DNA of 64,000 nt from Diphasiastrum complanatum (GCA_029204225.1 CM055104.1:38122527-38186526); one strand, 5' to 3'; numbered from the stretch's first letter, positions 24,727-36,874 are shown. The notes: generated by a model not told the origin, from the letters alone. Translations and numbers: made by a program.

Positions 24727-25449
24727 TAACTTAAATTTTTCCTTGGAAAAAAATTTGGGAACTTCTTCTGGAGATCAGCCTCCTTTTCTCAGGTATCTTC
24801 CTCTTCTGACTTGCCCCTCCACCTGATTAAAAATTTTCGAAAGAGTTTTTTGCCGGCTATTAATAATTGTCTCGGGTTCAGGTGGTCCACAACTCATCAC
24901 GAAGAAGTTCTACTAGATCTTCCACAGGGACCAGAGTTTTCCCAACTCCCAACGAGGGTTTTAACTTACTAACGTGAGGATGAATTCCAACGTTAGCTGG
25001 AAGATCTAGTTTGTATGCGACCTTGTTAATCACTTGGATAACTTTAAAAGGACCGCAATACCTAGGTGCCAACTTTGCACCTTACCAGTTTTCAAGCCCC
25101 TAGAGTGACTAGGGACCCTAAAAAACACCATGTCATTGACCTTGATTTCCTTGTGCTTTTGAGACAGATCAGCATAGTGCCTCGCCCTGTCATGGGCACT
25201 TCTTATGCTGTCTTTATCTAGCTGTAGCATTTATTGCATATCCACAAGAAAATCAGCTGCGGCTTGCACCCTAGGGTTCTTCATGCCAACACTAATCGGT
25301 GATTGAGGTTGATAACCATACATAAGCATGAAAGGGTTGAATCCGGTTGCTAAGTGTTTTGCACTATTATATGCAAACTCCACCAGTGGAAGGTAATTTT
25401 TCCAATCAGACTGCCGGTGGCCCACATATGCTCGTAGCATATCTTTCAT
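24727..25449 (-). pseudogene. Integrase C-terminus and chromodomain of Ty3 element 1
   Basis: Three overlapping frames give SDWKNYLPLVEFAYNSAKH, DSIRSAHDRARHYADL and [20 protein letters not shown], the integrase GPY/F region. Near 24840-24730 a chromodomain reads KFLIRWRGKSEEEDT, then TGA where Trp is normal, then EKEADLQKKFPNF. A chromodomain normally directs integration to chromatin. Here it is interrupted. Confidence 0.75.
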
Positions 25450-25963
25450 CGTCTGATTGATCCTTTTCCATTTGACTGTCTGATTCAGGATGATCTGTAG
25501 AACTCATACTCAAAGTTGTATCCAACTTTTCAAATACTGCTTGCCAAAAATTCCCAGTGAATTTTGGGCCTCGATCATTGACAATATCGCAAGGCAACCT
25601 GTACAGTCGAAAAAGCTTCTCAACAAAAGATTGAGCTAGTTTTGAAGCTTTAACCGTAGTTTTAGTTGGGATTAATTGAGCAAACTTCATAAGTCTATCA
25701 ACAATGATCCAAACAGAATAATGGCCCTTCCCTGTACGTGGAAGCCTGACCACAAAATCCATAGATATACTTTCCCACTTTCTAGTAGGAATATCCAATG
25801 GATGCAATAGGCCACTAGCTTTTAGCCTTTCAGCTTTATTTAACTGACACTTAGTACATTTAATTACATAAGTCTCTACTTGAGTTTTCATCTTAGGCCA
25901 CCAAAAGTGTCGCCTAACTAATTCAATATTGTATACCCAGATGTTTGCCGCATGGACTATCAT
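25406..25963 (-). pseudogene. Integrase core of Ty3 element 1
   Basis: A 185-residue frame holds the zinc-binding end (RHFWWPKMKTQVETYVIKC then CQ) and the core with Asp in SISMDFVVRLP and Asp in CDIVNDRGPKFTGNFW. The third acidic site, normally in HPQTDGQTERVN, reads HPESDSQMEK and then shifts frame. Confidence 0.8.
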
Positions 25964-26077
25964 GACACTCGTGCAGGATTTGGGCCCTAACTATGTCATT
26001 CTCCGGTACACATACTTTGCCCTTACGAAACAAGATCCCATTCCGTATAGCAAAATCCATTTCAATCTTTCCCTGAT

Positions 26078-27305
26078 TCAAGGAATCCTGCTTACCCGAA
26101 TCGACCCTAGAAAGTACTTGTTGCCAATACTTTCCAAAAAAAGGATCGGACTCAAAAAGTCCTTGGAGAGATTGAAATAATTTTGGTTGTATATCAGTAT
26201 GCTTAATTGATTAATAACCGATAAACGACTCAAAGCATCCGCTAGAGTGTTTTGACTTCCTTTACAATACCGTATTGAGAAGTCGAATACCTGCATTAGC
26301 TCAGCCCATCTAGCTTGTCTCCCTTTTAAATCTGTAGCATCATAGACATAACGAAGTGTTTGATGATCTGTCAAAACATCAAATTTGGCTCCATACAAAT
26401 AATGTCGCCAAATTTTCATGAATAATAGCAAAAAGCTCCTTTTCATAGGTACAATATCTAGATTGAGCTGGATTGAGTTCCTTGCTTTCAAAAGCAACAG
26501 AATGTCCATCCTGCATTAAGACAGCTCCAATCGCATAATCACTGGCATCGGTCCTAACCACAAATGGTTTCCTAGGATCACCAATGATCAGGATTGGTGC
26601 ACTTGTCACACTTTTCTTAAACAACTCAAAACTATTGTTCATATCCTCCGTCCACACTACTAGTGGACTCCTAGCCTTCCAACTAAGTTTTTTAAAGCCT
26701 CTCAAAGCTTGATCGAGTAGAAATGCCATCCTAGCAAACTTGGGTATATGCCGACGGAAAAATCCCACAAAACCCAAGAATGACTTGATTTCCCGAACCG
26801 TAGTAAGAATTGGCCATTCAATAACCCTCCGGATACGATCGGCCTCTATTTTTATACCACGTTCGGAAATCTTATGCCCCAAGTAAGATAACTCTTTAGC
26901 AAAAAATTCACATTTAGACTCTTTGGCAAAAAGCTTTTCCTTTCTTAAGACCAGGATATCATCCAAGAACACTACTACGGATCTTCCTAAATATGGCCTA
27001 AACAAATCGTTCATCATTTGTTGGAAAGTTGTTGGTGCATTGGTCAAACCAAATGGACGCACCAAAAACTCGTAGTGTCCAAACTGAGTTCGAAAACCTG
27101 TCTTAGGTATATCCTCTACCTTAATGCGAATTTGATGATACCTTGATCTTAAATCTATCTTGGTAAAGTACCTTGCACCACCAAGATGATCTATCAGGTC
27201 ATCCATTTGCGGTAGTGGATACCTATTCTTAATTGTAACTTTGTTCAACTTTTTATAGTCTACACAAAACCTTATAGTCCCATCTTTCTTGGCGACCTGA
27301 ACCAC
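26078..27305 (-). pseudogene. Reverse transcriptase and RNase H of Ty3 element 1
   Basis: Frame 27305-26379 begins MVQVAKKDGTIRFCVDYKKL and shows [16 protein letters not shown] and the catalytic FLDD box (VVVFLDDIL). Directly after that, about 18 residues present in the related copy at 54.7 kb are missing ([18 protein letters not shown]). RNase H follows (FVVRTDASDYAIGAVLMQDG), then a shift into frame 26509-26078 with DVLTDHQTLRYV and NTLADALSRL. Confidence 0.85.
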
Positions 27306-27361
27306 TGGTGATGTCCAAAGAGACTTACTAGGTTCAACCCACCCTTTCTCTAGATACTCAC

Positions 27362-28202
27362 TTAATTGCCTTTGTACTCAGCCTCTTCCGATGCACTCAT
27401 CCTATAAGGGTGTTGTGCAATCGGAATTGACCCAGGTATAAGGTCAATATTGTGATCTACAGACCTTTCAGGTGGTAAACCTACAGGAAGATCTAGAAAA
27501 ACCTCATTGAATTCTTGCCTAAGTTTACTATAGGCTTCAAATTCAGGAGTGTTCTCACTAGGTATATTCATGACATTAAGTATAAGAATTTCATCATTGC
27601 AACAAATTAAATTCTTGTGAAAACATAAATAAAATTTATACTTTGTGTTCTTAATTAAAGAGTTAAGCTCACGCTTAGAGTAAGGTTTAATACCAGTAGC
27701 ATCAACACTTAAACTAGCACAAATCTTTATTAAAGAACAATCATGCATAAAAGTTAAAGATTTTTCAACAAAATCAAGTTTCAAAGATTTATTCTTATCA
27801 TAATGCCATTGCTGCCCAAGAATCACATCCACATTTGCCAAATTAACATGGAATTCAAGTTTTCATAATAATCCTGTATGTGCAATGGTACATTAGGACC
27901 ACATAATCCATGGGTTCAGAATTACATCCAGACGCCATTGTCACACAATATTTCTTCTCACTTTTTTTGATAGGAAGGTTTAGCATCTGCACCAAATTTG
28001 CATTTATAAAATTATGAGTGGATCCCGAGTTAAAAAGTACATTAACAACATGTCCCCCAATTTTACCCTTAATGCAAATTAAATTTAGGTCCATAAAACA
28101 TTGAATGAAGAAAACAAATATACATCTCATTACTTTGAGATATGATACTTGAAGTTGAGGCTTTGTTCTTGACACAATCTCGTGCAAGGTGACCCTCTCC
28201 AT
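27362..28202 (-). pseudogene. Aspartic protease and N-terminal pol of Ty3 element 1
   Basis: Two frames (28202-27855 and 27841-27362) cover the protease region. The active-site motif, usually DSGSTHNFI, here reads NSGSTHNFI, so the catalytic Asp is Asn. Downstream come VDVILGQQWHYDKNKSLKLD and LPVGLPPERSVDHNIDL, the lead-in to reverse transcriptase typical of plant chromoviruses. The loss of Asp and a frame break around 27850 imply an inactive protease. Confidence 0.75.
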
Positions 28203-29032
28203 TGCACTTGAATCATAGATTCTTTTTTCGAGCTTCCGCTAGGTCTTTCTTGCCACCTTGATGTTTATTGAAGTGGTGTTTGGGTTTCTTAGAATTAGGA
28301 TTTGAAGATGCCTCATTGGTAACTTCTTTATCCTTTCTCTTAAACTGGAAACCCTTCTTTTGCTCATTAGGGTGATGACTCTTAGATGGCTTAGGAGTGT
28401 CATCAAAATTTTTTGCAGCCCTAATAGCATCTTCTAGGGTAATACGATGGTTCCTTCTAACATCCACGTGATAGTCTTTAGGTAGACCATCAATAAATAT
28501 GAGCATCAAAATTTAGGAGGTATCTCACTATAGAGAGGATTCAGATAATCATGAATGAATTGATCAAGGCCTTTAGTCATGGTCAATCCTGAAAGTTTTT
28601 GGAAATGTTCATAATCATCTAACAAAGGAAGGAAGTATTCCTTGAATACTATGCAAAATGCTTCCCAAGTTAGTGGTTGTGTTTCCTTGGCTACTAGATC
28701 CTCCCACCAAACTAAGGCTTTCCCAGAAACACAGTGGCGGTGGAGAGTTTCTCACTTTCAAAAAACATATTCACGACAAAATATTTGTTCCATACGTTAA
28801 GCCATGCATTAACAACTTGTAGGCTCCTCTCTTTCTTTCAAATTTTAACGGGAGGAGGTACTGCATGTTTTCTATGATTGGCCAATCTTGATTCAAGGGC
28901 TTGATTCTTCAAGTTGGTTTCAAGTAATTGTTGGTTTGTTTCTTGGACTTGTTGGTAGAGATGTTGTAAAGCTTGTGCCACACTTTCAGGTTTAGATAAA
29001 TCAAAGGTGGTATTAGGGGTTCATTGATCCAT
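28190..29032 (-). pseudogene. Gag of Ty3 element 1
   Basis: A start at 29032 reads MDQ followed at once by TGA, then continues TPNTTFDLSKPESVAQALQH. Shifts interrupt the capsid region. The intact C-terminal part (28509-28213) reads FIDGLPKDYHVDVRR and a Lys-rich tail. The CCHC knuckle (near 28195-28150) reads FKCNGEGHLARDC but its first Cys codon is TGA. Gag normally forms the particle and packages RNA; this one cannot be full length. Confidence 0.75.
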
Positions 29033-31846
29033 GGGAGTGTCTTGATCTTGATCCTAGTTTTCAAATCATCAACAATGAAAGTAAAATTAGAAAAAGACAA
29101 TTACAAGAAAATAGAATTTCAAAATGACAATTTCCTTATTAATGTAAAAATTCACTTTCCTTCACAAAAATCAGAAAATTTGGTCTGTTTTCACTTATCC
29201 AAGGTTCAAATGGACTAAAAATCAGATTTGAAGTTTTCTATAATTTTGTGAAGGTCACTGAAGTTCTGTGAAGGGCTGTGAAGTTCTGTGAAAAAAACAG
29301 AAACCTATTCATGAGGAATTTGTAAAATGTAATCCACAATTCAAACAGAAGGAAGTTACAAAAAGTGCATATTACAATGAAATTGTTCTTTAAAATATTC
29401 AATGAGATTTTATCAATGTTCACATGACTTCTATAATTTCCAATCCTATTGGCCTATGAAAAATATCTTTTATGACTGTTTCAGTATCATGAAAATATTT
29501 TGCAGAAGATTTTTTAAATTTTTTTTCGCTTTTGAGTTTATAAAATTGTATGATAGCCTCTTGAACTTTATTGAGCATATGTAAATTTTATTATAAGATC
29601 ACCTACGAAGTAACAATATTGAGTGTAGCAGAAAGTCGTAGATTATTAAAATGTACATGTGTTGACTGCATGTTTTATAGTTGTGAAAATCTCAAAAAAT
29701 AATAATATCCTAGTAGCAAATTTGTGTTTTCTATACTATCCATTCAAGGCTTTTTGAGGTTGGTAGAGTCTAAACCCTTCATCTAGACTCCAAATGATAT
29801 GGAAATGACAAGAGAAGAGAATACGAATGCAAATGATGGAACTTTCAAACTTAGGAGGTGAAGTGTGTTTAAGATAACCATGTTTCAATGAGTTAAAAGA
29901 ATGAGCTAGAGAAAACAAGTGCAAATGAAGATGAGCCTAGCTTATACTTTCAAAAGAGCACAACATGAAATCTATAATCTTATTTAGACCCAGACTCAGA
30001 CAAGTGTAGAGACTTATATGATGATAAGATTAGTCACTATTTCACAAAAATGACAAAAATGAGTTATAAATGTATCAAAACCAAATGCATGTGTATTCAA
30101 AACATGGATGTATACTATAATGTTCGATCTCTCATTTTCTCTCTCATGACAATATGAATGTGATCTTTGAACATTTTGATTAAAACACATGAACTTTACG
30201 AATGTGTCATATCTTAAAATGTCATCTCATATTCCTTCCCTTCATTGTATTTGTCTTTTCTATCAATGAAAAATCAACACATTTTTTATAGGAGAAAAGT
30301 GGAGCTACAATATCATTCAGTGCATTCACGCTCGCATTTGGCACACAATATAATCTAATCTTCACAATATCTACAACAATGATTCATTCGACATAAACAC
30401 GAGCATTCAATCTCTCTTTAACTCATTTCTTTGAGACCAACAATAATCTAACTTGGTAGGATGACGAGGAGGAGGAGATCTTTATAGAAGGTGAGTAATT
30501 TCAATGTGCTTTATATGCATAAGAACACAAGATGGAGGAGGAGGACACTCTCACAACCTATTCTATTCAAATAAAAACTAGAAAACACCAAAACTATAAA
30601 ATCATGCCTAATTATGGAGTAGGAATAGGGCAAGTTCGAAGAACCAATCCAAGTAAACTAGTTCAATTGGCCAATTTTGGCCCCAACTAGGTGATGTGAA
30701 ATAATTGCATGTTTCTTTTAACTTGAGTTGCATATGATTCACGCGGGTCCTAAACCAGATGAAGTATGCTTTTCATTGCTTAGAACAATTGTCTATTGTG
30801 AGCCTATTAATTTTGGTGCTTTTTCGCACAAAATACACTTGCAGCGTTTTAAATTCTGCTATTGTACCAAGCAAAATTCACGGAGTCCTCTATAATAGTA
30901 GATTCACTTAGAGAATTAAGCGAGTCTACTATTATAGGCTCTTGAAGACTTCGCTTAGTATACCTTTCCAAAAGTACCACCAAAAAAATGACGACTCCAA
31001 CAATTCTTTGCTCCAATTGATGTAGCTTAGCCCCTTGATGCCTTTAATATGGATAAAGCTTAACTTCTTGATGTAGAACTCAGATATGTGGCCTTGATCT
31101 TTTTCCACATATCTCAAATCAACTAGAGCTAGAACAGTTTGATGAAGAGCGTAGATCTCAACATTGTTGTATTGCAATTATAACTTGATGTAGAGTTACA
31201 CTCCCTATTCTTGACTTATGACAATGCCTAGTTTCCTATTCGATATAGTTGGAGTAGGCACAAGTACTTTGATAAAACTCATAAACTTTGACCCAAGTCA
31301 ATATTGATTTTCCTAAAAACTGTTCTAGCTCTAGTTGATTTGAGATATGTCCTACTTATCTATGGTTTAGTACTAATCTCTGATTGAATATGGTTACAAA
31401 CTGTCTTCCTGAAAGTGTGTGCTTTTGGCAGCTCATTTCACTTGCACAATGTGTAACAGTTGATCAAAAAGTAGATACCCCCATTTAAATGCAATTAACT
31501 CAATCGGGTTATCAACTTCATGGCTGTGTGATGTAATGGTGGCTATTCTAAGCCACTTATCTGACTATGTGGAGCCAAATTTATACAATAATAAATAATC
31601 GATACAAGGTGTGATCTGTCAGTGTTTGAAAAGAAAAGAGCAATATTTTTTTGAATTGAGTCTTGGATAGTATACGAGTGCTTCATAGGCATGGACTTAC
31701 ATGGAGCCTTAGTCTTTGGGCAATGCTCCAAATCATCAAAACATATGTGACACACGAGTTTATTTGACCAAAAATGAGTGATGTAGTAGTGTGTCTGAAT
31801 GAATAAAGAAGTCAGTATTTGAGAACTATATGAACTATTGATGCTA
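29033..31846. other. AT-rich stretch without a gene
   Basis: It lies between Ty3 element 1 and the 3' end of CER3. Only short frames occur. One foldback (30865-30960) is listed separately. The downstream part close to 31846 will contain the CER3 3' UTR, whose end I cannot define. Confidence 0.5.
30865..30960. repeat. Foldback hairpin
   Basis: CTATAATAGTAGATTC (30890-30905) and its inverse (30922-30937) pair at 15 of 16 positions. Outer arms (TACCAAGCAAA against TTCGCTTAGTA) extend the stem imperfectly to about 96 bp in total. It resembles a small MITE or hairpin precursor. Confidence 0.65.
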
Positions 31847-34800
31847 TCAAGCAGGTGTCATTCCGTGCTTCAAAGCTGCTTCCCAGACGGTATCGATTCT
31901 ATCAACATCAATACTCCCTACCTCATGATGATCCCATCCTTCCAAAGCATGAAGAAGGCCTCCAGCATGGCAAGCAGCAACGACACCCCTTCCAAAAGTG
32001 TACTGTGCATAGTAGCAAAATAGTCAATCTCTCTTAATTTGCAGAGACTGACTGAATTCAATATGTAGTGATAACACACTATACGCTTATGTGGCGTCAA
32101 AACGGTTATTATTTGCAAAATTGGAAATGCCTCAGCTTTAACATTTTCTTAATTATAAGTGAACAACATGAACAGTCAAAATTTCGTACATATTTGCATT
32201 GCAAATAGTTTGTCGAAATCATACCTCACAAGTGCGTAGTCCCTTGATATCCTTTGGTAAATGCATGCCTGCAAGTTTACCATAGGTGCAGTCCTTGCGG
32301 ACTTCTTGAACTGGTGGTATCACAAATTGGTGGAAGTGGGTTCCTACAGGAGCCCAGCTCTGCTCCTTTGCATTCGTCCACTTTCCAATAATCCAAGTCT
32401 AATGAAAGAATTACGAGTATCAGCTTCAAGTATCACCTAAGCATAAACTCAGCTCTCTTTCTGATGCTTATTTACAAAATAATCAAGCTCAAAAAGTAAT
32501 TTGCCTATCTACCTACATTCACAGAGTTGACACAATTTTCAGGCCATGATGTACTATGAACCCGAAAAACCTATAAATTGAAAATTAAAGAAGTATCTCT
32601 TGCCTTGCAATTCTTTCCTGCCTGATACTTTGTGACTTGAACAAGATAAGGCCTACAATCTTCCGGAACCTCATTCAATATGTGTTCATAACGTTCTCTT
32701 GAACTAGTTAACATCTGCATTTGCATCAGGAGTGTAGTAAGCACAAATATGGCCTGTATAAGTCTGCTTGATAGCTAGTTTCTTCTGAATGAAACAAATG
32801 AATTAGTTGTCAATATATGATAACGACTCACCAAGACTCGCACACGATTGCGACAAAGGTAAATGGCTATGGCTCGTCCGAGTTTGGATGTTGCTCCAGT
32901 TAGAAAAACTTCAGAAACAGATGGAGGAATCTCATAAAGAATGACTGCTGCTGTTAAGGTGTTCCCATGCACAACACGCACTTTCAGATCCTTATGTTTC
33001 TTAACAAACAGCAGTCCTCCTCCATTGAGAGCCTCATTCTGTAGAAATACATAAACCACTCCATGAATCTCTTTTTGTAGAAAGAGCTCCAAATTCATGA
33101 AACTTATACAAATGAATTTGGCAAAGTGCTGATGACATGAGGAGAGAGAACCTTGTTTAGAGCAGCGAGACTAATAACTTTCACTCCCTTGGCATCTGCA
33201 TCTAATATTGCTTGTTCAATGAGTTGATTGATCTTATGTTTTCCAAAAGGCAGGAAATACTGCAAATCAGTTAAATACATATAGTTAACTAGCATACTGT
33301 ATGATAGGAATGATTGTTTATAATAAACATATCAGAACATTTGCAGCTTCTGTTCCTGAACCGTTTTTCTGGTTACTGAACTTTGATTGTTGGTACAGTT
33401 AAGGCAGAGCTTAGAAATACTTGACCATGCTATAAAAATTGTGCACAAAACATACAAATGGCAAACGTCTTAAATTGCTTCAAAGAAGTATTAAGCCTGA
33501 GCTGACAAAGGGTCTACAGGCAAATTTGAAGAAACAAAATGGAAGAACTACCAAGCAATTGAAATTAATGATTTCATTACACATGAGCCTATAACCCTAT
33601 CAAGATCTAGACAAGAATTGCAAAATAGCTCTAGTCAAGGCAAAAAGCATTAGTAGCTCAGAATATCGAGGAAAAACTTTGACCAATTCGTAGAGGTTGC
33701 TATGACAAAGCAGGACTCACATGAAAGCCATATCTAGGTACCACCCATGTCTGTGCATGCAGACCTCTTAGCATGTACTCATATGCAACAAATGTCCTTC
33801 CCCATATCCATAGAGGAAATAATGCTATAAATAATAGAGGTGTAACTGGCCATTGATACCATGCTGATCGAAAAGGTATCGACGACAATGTTCGACCAAC
33901 AAATGATACATGCAGAGAGGATAAGATATCAATGCAGTGGGCCAAGAATACAAGTTGTGGAACTTGTTCCTTGGAACCTGCACTCAGACAAATCACCATC
34001 TTGTCGCTTCAACCGGATGGATAAACAAACTTAAAGCTGTAATTTTTCAACTAGAAAAATAACCTTCTACTTAGATATTGAGCTGAGAAATCTCATTATA
34101 CCTTTGCGCAGGGAAACGTAAAATGACCACGTGTCCTTGTTTCTTGTTCCACCAAGGTAATCATACAGGGGCATGAAGAGACAAAAATTTGTCCTGTTAT
34201 CGATGTGGTGCAATGAGTGGTATCTGCTCATAATTGTAAGCAGTCAGACAACAATGTCAAAGGTCAAATCCAAGCAGTAAAGCTGCGTGTAAATTGAACA
34301 CACATTTCATACTATTGTGGTAAAGGCATAAACTAGTAGTAAGTTGCAGAGTGCCCCTTGAGGAGAGTGCTAACAAATGGATCATATTTGTCTCATATGC
34401 ATGCCTGATGCTAATATACACAAACCATCAATAAAGGGACATAGTTAATTTTTTCATCATTGCAAGATACTCTGCTTCCTCATTACTCTCTACAAAACAA
34501 AAAGAAATCTAGGAGAAATTTTGATCTCTCAATGCCAAAAAACAATTGGTAGCAACATATAAGCAGCTTTTATAAGTCAAAATTCAAGAGGTCTTTTAAG
34601 GTGAAATGCAATTATAAATTGTTGGTGTTCATCGGAAATAATTTACTGCCTATAATAAGCTAGCAAACTTAACTGGCTTGATAGGATTACATCTGAAAAC
34701 CGATTCTCCATTAGAGTGAAGAAAGAACCTTCAGCATACAAATTATGTATTGCCCCTTTTGAAGGATTAAGCTTCCTCAATGAACACAATAGAGGCCCAG

Positions 34801-35638
34801 AAGTATGTTTTCAATTAGTTTACAAGCATGTGAATGTTTGCACATAGTCAAGTAGCATAGTTTCCAAATCATGCAAACCTTGTCAATAGTTAAGCCCAAC
34901 TAACCGCACTCACAAAATCTAATTTGCTCTTAAGATTGACGTTATGCCATGCAATCAATCATAATAATGACATCTTACCTCCAAACTACGAGAAAAATAC
35001 CCCAACTTCTATCTCAAGGCCAAGTTTATTCATTATTTGTAAAACCTGAATTATAATAGTTCAGTTAAGGCCCTCAGGTTTGAAGCTGAAACCTTGGTTC
35101 GAGAACCCCCCACAGAAATTCCCCCTGTAGTACAATTGCATCTCAGCCCTGTATAGGAGTTCAGTAAGCCTTAGCTTAGCTTTTCACACTTCTGGTTGCT
35201 TTTTACTTGACTTATCATAAATCACTAGAAACCCTTTGATGTCTCAGAAAGTATTAGTTCAAACAGACTTCGGCAATTAGCTGTTGATGGGTGTCAGGTG
35301 CCAAGTGCCAATATCATAAACTGACTATGAATTCTATTTTAAGCTTAAAGTCATGAAAATGATGAGAGAGAGAGAGAGAGAGGAGAGACGTACGAGGGGG
35401 TGAAAAGCAGGTACTTGAGAGGAGGGAACATCGTATATGCCCAAAGTGGCACAAACTCACAGTTGCAATGCCCCATGTGCTTCAAAAAATCAAAAGCCAG
35501 CAAGTATATGTATAATAGTGCAATAGAGCCTCGTCCCCCGAACACAGACCCCATAATAGCTACTGCCATCAATGCTGTCTGCAGCAGCTCCTCCAGAAAT
35601 GTGCGAGTGCCAGCTGCTCCAGTAAGTACAGAGGTTAA

Positions 35639-35675
<37 letters not shown>

Positions 35676-35704
35676 TCCAATAAATAAAGTACTTTAGCCA
35701 TCTC

Positions 35705-35761
<57 letters not shown>

Positions 35762-36874
35762 AATAACTGACCAGTTGAAGGTTCTGGTGTGCTGGAAGCA
35801 TGGTGATATGAGTGGTATTGAGAATAAAAAAATTTCTCATGAAGTGCTCTATGAGCCCAGTAATACAGAAACTCTGTGGCTCCCATGTGGACAAGCAGTG
35901 CAGAGAGTATTCCCCCGAAGTTCCATACTGAAAGATTGCTGAATCCAGGAACCCACATGTGGGCTGCAACAGCTACCAATGCTTGAAAGATGATGAAGTT
36001 GTCACTGCAGCCAGTGTGAATGAAGTATCTTTCAAACCCAAAATCAATAATCATCACAAATGAGTAAATGATTGCAGAATAACAGGGTTGTGGGCAGCAA
36101 CGGCATGAAAATTTACCAATGAAACTCTCGATCAACCTGCACAAAATCCGTACCAAACTTCTGTATTTGATGTTTTTTCACAAGGCAGTGCAGGCGGGAG
36201 TAGGAGTTCCAACACTGGTGCTGAATATACCGCAGCGACGAAACGATCAATACGTGAAGACACCAATTATCGGATTCATATCCTCCACCAACATTCGCAT
36301 GCAGTGCCTTCAGAATGATTGGTGCAAACAGAAAATACTGCAAAAGCGAATTAGTGGATCAAACACTCCACTATCACAGGCACACGCTACTCACAGCGCA
36401 CACAAGCACACACGAGACACGAGACACAATGTAGTTGGCCTTACATAACACTTCATTGTCAAATGTGGGCTCCAAACTCGACTACGCCTATCTATGGATG
36501 TAGAGTGCAAATCTTGTACATAGTCACGCTATTGCAGGTGAAAACAGTGTAAATATTGTACATACAAGCTGATGAAACAAAACGCAGGTAAAAACGGTGT
36601 AAATATTGCACAGATTTATGCTGGTGCAACTAGACATAAGTGGAAGCTCGGTGAATATTGTAGATAATCATGCCAGTGCAACTATACATAGCTGGAAACT
36701 GGCAGAAACTGTGCATTATCATGCGAGTGCAACTAAATGTAAGTTCAAACAGCGTAGATATAGTGCTTGATGATGCTGCTGCAGCTAAATGAAGGTGAGT
36801 CGCTACAAGAAAAAACAGAAAACCACCTTCAGATTGCCAATCCTCTGCCATGGCCATTCTGCCAGAAAAGCCAT
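31847..36874 (-). CDS. CER3: CER3/WAX2-type very-long-chain alkane biosynthesis protein, complete, 11 exons
   Basis: Exons on the minus strand: 36874-36827, 36337-36117, 36004-35772, 35613-35394, 34223-34102, 33977-33721, 33259-33152, 33038-32832, 32714-32604, 32398-32225 and 32002-31847. They join in phase to 618 codons plus TGA; Arabidopsis CER3 has 632. The first exon encodes [16 protein letters not shown], matching the family start. The membrane-bound hydroxylase-like half carries HRALH (141-145), HSYHH (154-158) and HSLHH (243-247). The C-terminal WAX2 domain has [40 protein letters not shown] and [19 protein letters not shown]3 acts in the ER with CER1 to turn very-long-chain acyl-CoA into cuticular alkanes. 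Resemblance to CER3 over CER1 is clear in [13 protein letters not shown] and [11 protein letters not shown]. Intron 9 uses a GC donor. No frame break is seen, so the gene is probably functional. Confidence 0.95.
32399..32603 (-). other. GC-AG intron 9 of CER3
   Basis: The exon ends TGCAAG and the intron starts GCAAGAG, ending CATTAG. The flanking protein reads KNCK then TWIIGKW, as in the family, so the splice point is fixed by homology and no GT donor fits. GC-AG introns are a known minor class of U2 introns. Confidence 0.8.
35050..35190 (+). mobile_element. Possible tRNA-derived SINE in CER3 intron 4
   Basis: An A-box-like TAGTTCAGTTAAGG at 35056 and a B-box-like GGTTCGAGAACC at 35095 are followed by CCCACAGAAATTCCCCCTGT. 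Box spacing is about 39 nt, slightly short of a tRNA. No flanking duplication was identified, so this is tentative. Confidence 0.4.
35614..35771 (-). other. CER3 intron 3, mostly GA repeat
   Basis: In transcript orientation the 158-nt intron is GTCAGTTATTT, a GA tract (35760-35707), a short spacer, a second GA tract (35673-35642) and about 28 nt to the AG. More than half of the intron is simple purine repeat, and the spacer ends share GAGATGGCT-like sequence. Confidence 0.9.
36380..36826. repeat. Degenerate minisatellite in CER3 intron 1
   Basis: Four to five diverged units of about 50-58 bp share GCAACTA.ACATA.GTGGAA and AATATTG.A.A.AAT.ATGC words between about 36540 and 36790. It is wholly intronic. 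Confidence 0.6.

Larger units (their letters stand above)
24715..29032 (-). mobile_element. Ty3-type chromovirus retrotransposon 1, degenerate
   Basis: The order on the minus strand is gag, protease, reverse transcriptase, RNase H, integrase and chromodomain, ending at a purine tract and a TGTTACATAC LTR edge (24714). That order plus the C-terminal chromodomain identifies a plant chromovirus. Multiple stops, shifts and an internal RT deletion show that it is dead. A primer-binding site and 5' LTR were not found upstream of gag. Confidence 0.85.

Noticed and set aside
35635-35969. RE-repeat proteins on the minus strand near 35.7 kb
   Set aside because: These are read-through of CER3 exon 3 into its GA-rich intron; the splice donor at 35771 removes them.
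36630-36857. Minus-strand frame starting [12 protein letters not shown] as the CER3 start
   Set aside because: It is in the wrong phase. The overlapping frame [16 protein letters not shown] matches the family and joins exon 2 in phase.
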